A stretch of 11,460 bases of DNA from Chloroflexota bacterium (GTDB taxonomy: Bacteria > Chloroflexota > Anaerolineae > B4-G1): assembly GCA_003648125.1 (NCBI GenBank), contig QMOE01000026.1:1-11460 (forward strand), in the 5' to 3' direction. Under the pieces are notes generated by a model, which did not search any database, had not been told where the DNA came from, and saw only the letters and a program-made list of their open reading frames with translations. Position numbers and translations under genes: made by a program. Every line of letters starts with the position of its first letter. Within the stretch, counting starts at the first letter, position 1. Positions 6,580-11,460 of this stretch are shown here, piece after piece.

Positions 6580-7394
6580 TGCGGCAACCGCCTTCTCTAC
6601 TGGACACGCAATTATTCTCTATCAACCAGGTCAACAATCTTCCTGACGAAGAAAAGTTGCCAGTCTATCGCCGTTTAATACCCCGTGAGATTCCCCAACG
6701 CTTGGGAATCAACCCCGAAACGTTGACTGATAGCGAAGGCCACTCCCTGCTCAAAATCGAGTGTTACCCTGGAACATCGTCTGTGGAAATTTCATTGCGT
6801 CACGCCTGGAAAGCTCAAGAACCGGTTGTGTATCTGCAAATGGCCGACACGCCCAACAATCAAATCGAAGTGATCCTGTTCATCATAAATGATCCCCACG
6901 CGGAGCGTTTCGATACGGATCGCCTGCCGGATGGCACGCCGACCTATTTTGGCACATTAGAGCGCAATATTGAGGAAGAAGTGCGGGCAATGGAAGCTGG
7001 GCTGGCGCCAGGACAGGTGAGGAGAGGCTTACGTTTGACCCGGCGGTTAATCCCCACCCTGGAGCGGTTCATCACTGGCCTCAACCACGACGCTGTTTAC
7101 ATCCAACCCCTGGCTTATCATAACGCCATTCTATTCGAGCGGCTCGGTTTCTCCTATATGCTGTGCTTGGGCCGGATGGAGTGGATTCACAAAGAATTTG
7201 CTCCTGGGGGATTGCTATTCAAGCGACTCGATGGAAGTACTCCATTCCGTCGCCCTGGAGCAGAGTCCAGTATCCGAGGCCGCAGCTGGGCTATCCATGA
7301 CAGCATCTTGGGCGAGCCGTACGCCGGCGTAAAAATGTACAGGCGTGTGGGTATTCATGCTGGTGTGGTCACCTTCCCTGGCGCGACTTGGTAA
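6579..7394 (+). CDS. Unidentified 271-residue protein translationally coupled to smpB
   Basis: I do not recognise this family. The ATG at 6579 overlaps the smpB stop as TGATG (a GTG three bases earlier is also in frame), so it is probably translated with smpB. The protein looks soluble: no signal peptide or membrane segment. Visible parts are an acidic N-terminal half (LPDEEKLPVYRRLIPREIP, then a beta-rich stretch ending VILFIINDPHAERFDTD), a central Arg-rich helix (GQVRRGLRLTRRLIPTLERF), and a C-terminal segment with HNAILFERLGFSYMLCLGRMEW. The last motif resembles the final helix-strand of GNAT acetyltransferases (N..A..FerlGF), but I see no clear acetyl-CoA loop, so this is only a hint. 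The coupling suggests a role linked to ribosome rescue or the envelope proteases, or simply shared expression. Confidence 0.85.
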   Translation: MRQPPSLLDTQLFSINQVNNLPDEEKLPVYRRLIPREIPQRLGINPETLTDSEGHSLLKIECYPGTSSVEISLRHAWKAQEPVVYLQMADTPNNQIEVILFIINDPHAERFDTDRLPDGTPTYFGTLERNIEEEVRAMEAGLAPGQVRRGLRLTRRLIPTLERFITGLNHDAVYIQPLAYHNAILFERLGFSYMLCLGRMEWIHKEFAPGGLLFKRLDGSTPFRRPGAESSIRGRSWAIHDSILGEPYAGVKMYRRVGIHAGVVTFPGATW

Positions 7395-7424
7395 GGGAGA
7401 AATCTTTGCCGCGAGCATTTTTTT
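7390..7424 (+). terminator. Weak candidate terminator at the end of the smpB operon
   Basis: GGTAAGG (7390-7396) can pair with CTTTGCC (7404-7410) as seven pairs including two G-U, around a 7-nt loop. Seven T bases follow at 7418-7424, but seven bases separate them from the stem. The stem also includes the operon's stop codon. The position suits a terminator; the structure is poor. Confidence 0.3.
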
Positions 7425-7532
7425 ATCTAGCTGGTTTTTCGCATAGCCAGTTTTGCACTTTAAGAAACAAAAAGGGGACAAATTTTGGTATATTATATTG
7501 ACTATGCGAAGTAGAGTGAGGGCAGAGCCACC

Positions 7533-7560
7533 TTGACACTTGGAGGGCATGCATTATAAT
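7533..7560 (+). promoter_or_regulatory. Near-consensus promoter of the S1-domain gene
   Basis: TTGACA (7533-7538), a 16-bp spacer, and TATAAT (7555-7560): both hexamers are exact sigma-70 consensus. The start near 7567 leaves a short leader of about 27 nt containing the AAGGAG of the gene at 7594. This is the strongest promoter in the window by sequence, suggesting high constitutive expression. Confidence 0.75.
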
Positions 7561-7593
7561 GGCACCGGTAAAACATTAAATGAAGGAGTTCAC

Positions 7594-8286
7594 ATGGAAC
7601 AAGCACAACCCCAATCTATCGCCGATTTGCAACCCAAGATGCACTTGCAAGGAACAGTCAAAGAAACACAACTGTATGGAGCGGTGATAGACATCGGCCT
7701 GGAACGAAATGGAATGGTTCACATTTCCCAACTTGCCTCCACCCGCATCAACCGCGTTGCAGACGTGGTGCAACCAGGAGACAGTGTGAGTGTGTGGGTC
7801 ACAAAAGTAAACGTTGAGCAGGGTCGCATCGCCTTGACGATGGTCAAACCGCCTGATGTAGATTGGCGCGAACTGGCCGAGAGCCAAGTCTACACCGGGA
7901 CTGTAATGCGGATGGAACCCTACGGTGTTTTCGTAGACATCGGTGCCGAACGCCCAGGACTGTTACACGTTCGAGAGATGTCCGCAGACTATGTCCGCCA
8001 TCCATCCGAATTAGTCAAGATAGGCGATGAGGTAGAAGTGCGTATCCTCAAACTGGATCACCAAAAGCACCGGATTGATCTGACAATGGCCGGCGTTGAC
8101 GACGCACTAGTGGAAGAAATTGCCGAGGAAGAAATCGAGCCTACCGAGACGGCAATGGAGATTGCACTGCAACGCGCCCACGCCCAGCCGCAGAGGCACA
8201 AACGGCATCACAAGAAACATCAACTCTCCGATCTATCCGAGCGTGAGGGAATTCTGGCACGTACTCTCGAAAAGCACTCGCAGTAA
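7594..8286 (+). CDS. RNA-binding protein with two S1 domains
   Basis: A 230-residue predicted cytosolic RNA-binding protein. Two S1 OB-fold domains are clear: domain 1 at about 14-86 (GTVKETQLYGAVIDIG, NGMVHISQL, RIALTM) and domain 2 at about 97-167 (GTVMRMEPYGVFVDIG, PGLLHVREM, RIDLTM). An acidic segment (EEIAEEEIEPTE) and a His/Arg/Lys-rich tail (about 195-210) follow. Paired S1 domains occur in short ribosomal protein S1 homologues and general-stress S1 proteins, and a role in mRNA binding or translation is likely; the exact member is not identifiable. The ATG at 7594 has AAGGAG five bases upstream. A longer frame from 7540 would begin inside the promoter and is rejected. The gene is monocistronic, convergent with the membrane-protein gene across a hairpin. 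Confidence 0.92.
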   Translation: MEQAQPQSIADLQPKMHLQGTVKETQLYGAVIDIGLERNGMVHISQLASTRINRVADVVQPGDSVSVWVTKVNVEQGRIALTMVKPPDVDWRELAESQVYTGTVMRMEPYGVFVDIGAERPGLLHVREMSADYVRHPSELVKIGDEVEVRILKLDHQKHRIDLTMAGVDDALVEEIAEEEIEPTETAMEIALQRAHAQPQRHKRHHKKHQLSDLSEREGILARTLEKHSQ

Positions 8287-8296
8287 GGGTTAGATT

Positions 8297-8331
8297 AGAC
8301 CTCCAAGGTTTTCTGCAAACCTCGGAGGTCT
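8297..8331. repeat. Long hairpin between convergent genes, possible bidirectional terminator or interspersed palindrome
   Basis: AGACCTCCAAGGTTT (8297-8311) pairs with AAACCTCGGAGGTCT (8317-8331): 15 positions with one A/C mismatch and a 5-nt loop (TCTGC). It lies 10 bp past the S1 gene's stop and 21 bp from the stop of the opposing gene. Neither side has a proper T run (only CAGTTTC on the + side), so it may act as a Rho-independent-like stop or an mRNA end protector. The near-perfect symmetry is also typical of interspersed palindromic repeats. Confidence 0.6.
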
Positions 8332-8352
8332 CAGTTTCACATACACGCGTGG

Positions 8353-10602
8353 CTACTCGATCACCTCGATTGAGGTGATTACAATACTATCGCCAACAGC
8401 TTGCCCCTCCTCATCATACCGCCGCAAGCAATAGCCACCAGCTTGCGAGTAAAGCCCCACGTTGAGCACATACTCCCCCGGCGGCGTCTCTGGCAAGACA
8501 CGAATCTCGTACTCGTCCCACACGTACTTGTCGAGCGGCCAGCGCGTCGTCGGCAGACCGCCCGGATTGAGGTGATCCTCCTGCCCCCACAGGACGTTCA
8601 ACGGGTGGGCCAGGTGAACAAAGGATTGATAGTTCACATCCAAAGGGGTCAAAGCGCGCCAGTAAAGCACCACCGAAAACGACTCGCCAGCTCTGACGCG
8701 CCGCCGGGGCAAATCGTAGCCCAAAAGCTCAACCTGGTTGCCAAAATTGGCCCGCAACTCTTGTTGCGCAGCCCGCGCCTGCCCCGGCGGCGAGGTGTAA
8801 CGCAGCCAATCATCGCGGGGGTCAATTATGCCGCTTTTGAGAATCATGAAAAGCAAAAGCGTCCCACCCAGCCAGATTAGGGATTGGGGACATGTCTTGA
8901 GCCTTGTCGAAGGATCGGGGGCTGGGGAGTTGCGCATCAGTGCCAGTGCAATGACCAGCATCGCTAGACCTGCCGCCGAGATGATCCACCCGGCCGTGCG
9001 AGGCGGCGTGTCCTCGAAGCGCACTACCACCTCGTGCTCCCCTTCAGGAACCCAAAACGTGATGAACCCTTCGGGGTGAGCGATCTCAATCTCGACCTCC
9101 TCGCCGTCCACGTAAGCCCGCCAGCCGGGAAAGTAGAACGTGAACAAACGCAGGATGAACCTTTCAGGCATGTAGACGGAGAAACGGTCGTAAAGCGGGC
9201 CGTGCTCGACTATATCAACCCTGGCCCCCTCTGGCAGAGAGGCGCGATTGATCCTGTCCACCGGGCCGGTGACGTAGGACTCGGTCAGGCTGGCCTCAGG
9301 GTGCACCATCACCTGCGCCGCTCCCACCGGCATAAAGTCCGCCGTCGAAGTCGTGCCGAGCGCCAGGCTGTGCTGCTCCCACTCGATAATGTCGTGCGGC
9401 GCGGTAGGGCCAAAATCCGGCGGCCACATCGGGGGGTAAAGCACAGGCAACGCCAGCAACAGAATCGCCGCCAGTCCAGCCGCCAGCGCGGGATCGCGCC
9501 AGCGCCCGGCGGGCAACAGCGTCACACCGGAGGCAGCGCACAACGCCAGCATCAAATTGGCCGGCCCCAGCAGTCGCCACGGGAACTGGAGGTATTCCAT
9601 CCACGGGATGCACTCCCAGACAGGCGTCGAGGCCGGCAGCATCAAAAAGAGCAACCCCAGCCCAGCCAGAAGAAAGTAGAGTAAAGCACGCCGGTTAGGA
9701 GTCGCGGGCCGCAGAAGCGCACCCAGCGCCGGGAGCGCAAGTAGCCACTGGGCTAACCCAAGATTAAAGTGGTAATGCGGGGCCGTCGCGCCCATATCAA
9801 GGATACGCGACGGGGCGAGCAATTCGCCCAGCGACAAAAAGTGCTCGTGGAAATCAAAGTGGCCCGGCCCGACGACATCCAACCTGACCGCGCCCCGTTC
9901 CAGAACAGCCGGTAGCCAAAAGAAGGCAACGATGGTCGCAGCCAAAACAAACGCCAACGCGCCCCACCCCACCCGTCCGCGCCCCGCGCCAGACAGAATC
10001 CCCCACAGCCAGAAAGCCAACAGTAAAGCGACAGAGACCAGGGCCAACAAGTTGTGACTGAGAAGCAAAGCCGCCAGCGACAGCACGCTCCCCAGTAACG
10101 CCCATCTCCCCCCCACCCTCGTCAAGCGGTGAAAGGCATAGAAAACCAGCGGGAGCAGGCAGATGGCGAAATGCTCCGCCAGGACGCCGCGAGCATGGGG
10201 GTCAATAAAGACAACGTAAGGGGCAAACACATAAGAAGCCGCCGCCAGCACGCCCGCCGCCGGACCGAACAGGTCGCGCCCCAGCAGACAAGCTCCCAGC
10301 GAGGCGATGAGCAATCCCAGGATAAACACGGCTTTGACCCCGGTCACGATGCCCACGCTGGGGAGCAGGGCGAACAGATTAGCCAGATAGTAGGTCAGCG
10401 GAGCGTAATAGTTGAAAATGGGGTAGCCGTAGCCATAGTAGAAATCAGGCGCCCAACGAGGGTAAACAGCGCCGCCCCCGATGGTGTGGCCCAACTCGGC
10501 GGCGCGGTAGACGTGCAGTTCGGCGTCTGTCTGATGCGGGAGACCGGGTCGGGTGAGAAACGGCGCGGCCGCGATGAGAGCCAGAGCCAACGTGAAAAGC
10601 AA
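8353..10602 (-). CDS. Large integral membrane protein, GT-C/YfhO-like (6-pyruvoyl-tetrahydropterin synthase-related type)
   Basis: About 749 residues. Many hydrophobic segments fill residues 1-390. The first external loop carries TDAELH (about 25-30), then PRWAPDFYYGYGYPIFNYYAPLTYYL, the arrangement of polyprenyl-sugar-dependent GT-C glycosyltransferases and YfhO-like proteins. An external beta-rich region follows (about 400-535, including YFPGWRAYVDGEEVEI and WVPEGEHEVVVRF, a YfhO-type motif), then two more membrane segments (about 538-555 and 575-590) and a C-terminal beta domain (about 615-749). A role in transferring or modifying envelope glycans is inferred; donor and acceptor are unknown. 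There is no ATG near the N-terminus. I chose the TTG at 10602 because GGGAGG lies eight bases upstream and the first membrane segment follows. A TTG at 10662 would overlap sucD and lacks a Shine-Dalgarno. A short interspersed repeat (8893-8916) encodes part of the linker at about 563-570. Confidence 0.85.
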   Translation of the reverse strand: MLFTLALALIAAAPFLTRPGLPHQTDAELHVYRAAELGHTIGGGAVYPRWAPDFYYGYGYPIFNYYAPLTYYLANLFALLPSVGIVTGVKAVFILGLLIASLGACLLGRDLFGPAAGVLAAASYVFAPYVVFIDPHARGVLAEHFAICLLPLVFYAFHRLTRVGGRWALLGSVLSLAALLLSHNLLALVSVALLLAFWLWGILSGAGRGRVGWGALAFVLAATIVAFFWLPAVLERGAVRLDVVGPGHFDFHEHFLSLGELLAPSRILDMGATAPHYHFNLGLAQWLLALPALGALLRPATPNRRALLYFLLAGLGLLFLMLPASTPVWECIPWMEYLQFPWRLLGPANLMLALCAASGVTLLPAGRWRDPALAAGLAAILLLALPVLYPPMWPPDFGPTAPHDIIEWEQHSLALGTTSTADFMPVGAAQVMVHPEASLTESYVTGPVDRINRASLPEGARVDIVEHGPLYDRFSVYMPERFILRLFTFYFPGWRAYVDGEEVEIEIAHPEGFITFWVPEGEHEVVVRFEDTPPRTAGWIISAAGLAMLVIALALMRNSPAPDPSTRLKTCPQSLIWLGGTLLLFMILKSGIIDPRDDWLRYTSPPGQARAAQQELRANFGNQVELLGYDLPRRRVRAGESFSVVLYWRALTPLDVNYQSFVHLAHPLNVLWGQEDHLNPGGLPTTRWPLDKYVWDEYEIRVLPETPPGEYVLNVGLYSQAGGYCLRRYDEEGQAVGDSIVITSIEVIE
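8893..8916. repeat. Short interspersed repeat embedded in frame in the membrane-protein gene
   Basis: The core CCTTGTCGAAGG (CCTT/AAGG stem, GTCG loop) flanked by TGTCTTGAG and ATC matches a short repeat I recall as common between and inside genes of many bacterial genomes (consensus close to TTCGACAAGGCTCAGGACA). On the coding strand it gives DPSTRLKT, a hydrophilic stretch between two membrane segments where an insertion is tolerated. The match is from memory, not a search. Confidence 0.5.
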
Positions 10603-10608
10603 CCAGTA

Positions 10609-10641
10609 ACCCTCCCGCAAGTTACGAACCTGCGGGAGGGT
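10609..10641. repeat. GC-rich hairpin between sucD and the membrane-protein gene
   Basis: ACCCTCCCGCAAGTT (10609-10623) pairs with AACCTGCGGGAGGGT (10627-10641): 15 positions with one mismatch and a 3-nt loop (ACG). On the minus strand it begins four bases past the sucD stop and ends six bases before the chosen TTG of the next gene. The GGGAGG ribosome-binding site sits in its 3' arm. There is no T run, so a terminator is unlikely; control of translation, mRNA stabilisation or an interspersed palindrome fit better. Confidence 0.65.
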
Positions 10642-10645
10642 CGAG

Positions 10646-11460
10646 CTAATTCTGCGCCACAAGGTCAGCGATCTGCTCCGGGTGCTCGGCCACTCGCACG
10701 CCGACCGCCTCGAAAGCCGCTATCTTTTCGGCAGCAGTGCCACTGCCGCCCTGGATGATGGCCCCGGCGTGGCCCATGCGCTTGCCCGGAGGCGCAGTGC
10801 GCCCGGCGATGAACACCGTAACCGGCTTGGTCATCCGCTCGGCGATGAATTGCGCCGCCCGCTCCTCATCGCTGCCGCCGATCTCGCCGATGAGCACCAC
10901 CTGCTCGGTCAGCGGATCGTTCTCGAACATCTCTAACACGTCAACGAATGTCGTGCCGATAATGGGATCGCCGCCGATGCCCACGCAGGTGGTCTGCCCG
11001 ATGCCGTGCGCGGTGAGCGCGTAGACAACTTCGTAGGTCAGTGTGCCGGAGCGGGAGATGACCCCTACCGGGCCGGGGGTAGCGATGTGACCGGGCATGA
11101 TGCCGACTTTGGCCTCATCAGGGGTGAGCAGCCCCGGGCAGTTGGGACCAATCAAGCGCGCCCCTTGCTGATCGAGATAGGCACGGACGCGGATCATGTC
11201 CAGCGTCGGGATACCTTCGGCGATGCAGACGATCAGCGGGATGCCAGCGGCGCCCGCTTCCAGAATAGCATCGGCAGCAAAGCGGGCCGGAACGTAAGCA
11301 ATGGCCGCATTAACTTCGGTCGCCGCTACCGCCTCGGCGACGGTATCGAAAACTGGAACCTTGCCGTCGCAGGCCCACTGGCCGCCCTTGCCAGGGGTGA
11401 CACCCGCCACGATCTGCGTGCCATACTCGATCATCTGCTGGCTGTGGAACTCACCCTCGC
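10646..11460 (-). CDS. sucD: Succinyl-CoA synthetase (ADP/GDP-forming) alpha subunit, 5' end outside the window
   Basis: The alpha subunit of the TCA-cycle enzyme that converts succinyl-CoA and a nucleoside diphosphate plus phosphate to succinate, CoA and NTP. The frame continues to the window edge (EGEFHSQQ precedes MIEYGTQ), so the ATG at 11434 is internal; by comparison with E. coli SucD about 20 N-terminal residues are missing. Visible landmarks: GVTPGKGG of the CoA-binding fold, [10 protein letters not shown], the phosphate-binding [24 protein letters not shown], and the catalytic His of KRMGHAGAI (codon at 10769-10771), which is phosphorylated during the reaction. The C-terminus ends normally in a TAG. 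The beta subunit gene (sucC) would be expected upstream on this strand, beyond the window. The membrane-protein gene follows 43 bp downstream and may be cotranscribed. Confidence 0.97.
   Translation of the reverse strand, partial: EGEFHSQQMIEYGTQIVAGVTPGKGGQWACDGKVPVFDTVAEAVAATEVNAAIAYVPARFAADAILEAGAAGIPLIVCIAEGIPTLDMIRVRAYLDQQGARLIGPNCPGLLTPDEAKVGIMPGHIATPGPVGVISRSGTLTYEVVYALTAHGIGQTTCVGIGGDPIIGTTFVDVLEMFENDPLTEQVVLIGEIGGSDEERAAQFIAERMTKPVTVFIAGRTAPPGKRMGHAGAIIQGGSGTAAEKIAAFEAVGVRVAEHPEQIADLVAQN

Noticed and set aside
7395..7593. A tmRNA or tRNA gene in the gap after the smpB operon
   Set aside because: I see no acceptor-stem pairing, TTCGA-type T-loop, CCA end or tag reading frame; the gap is AT-rich and is explained by a weak terminator and a promoter.
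9034..9684. Long plus-strand frames opposite the membrane-protein gene (also 10129-10758)
   Set aside because: Their Arg/Gln/His-rich, low-complexity translations are shadows of the real minus-strand gene, whose membrane segments and motifs are convincing.

Overview
The window looks like chromosomal DNA from a free-living bacterium, most likely a member of the Chloroflexota (Anaerolineae-like). This is inferred from protein style, not from a marker gene. The pointers are extracytoplasmic proteins with one N-terminal membrane anchor followed by Pro/Thr-rich spacers, a very large GT-C/YfhO-like membrane protein with a C-terminal beta domain, GAF-repeat histidine kinases, and short palindromic repeats scattered between and inside genes. 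Base composition is moderately GC-rich, with AT-rich islands at the two promoter regions (about 3405-3545 and 7412-7500). I see no tRNA, rRNA, CRISPR array, transposase or phage gene.

Left part (1-2393, + strand): the 3' end of an unidentified gene overlaps, through a TAATG junction, the start of a sensor histidine kinase. The kinase has two tandem GAF-type sensor modules that arose by an internal 612-nt duplication. A short ORF with a ribosome-binding site follows and may be the remnant of a third gene.

Centre (2394-7394): a divergent pair of transcription units shares a 295-bp control region. Leftward runs a membrane-anchored SH3b protein from its own recognisable promoter. Rightward runs a tight four-gene operon: two tandem S41 (Tsp/CtpA-type) proteases, smpB, and an unidentified 271-residue protein. 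Stop/start overlaps join the last three genes (ATGA, then TGATG). The operon links the trans-translation rescue factor SmpB to secreted tail-specific proteases, a class known to degrade ssrA-tagged proteins outside the cytoplasm. The shared control region carries three copies of TTGACATAA, one inverted, that look like operator sites and do not correspond to a regulator I know.

Right part (7395-11460): a near-consensus sigma-70-type promoter drives a two-S1-domain RNA-binding protein on the + strand. Its end faces, across a long hairpin, two leftward genes: the alpha subunit of succinyl-CoA synthetase (sucD, 5' end outside the window), then a 749-residue integral membrane protein. A GC-rich hairpin between these two would hide the ribosome-binding site of the membrane protein. 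A short interspersed repeat is embedded in frame in that same gene.

I found no clearly novel defence or mobile system. The best leads are the operator cluster, the protease-smpB-unknown operon, and the hairpin over the membrane-protein start.
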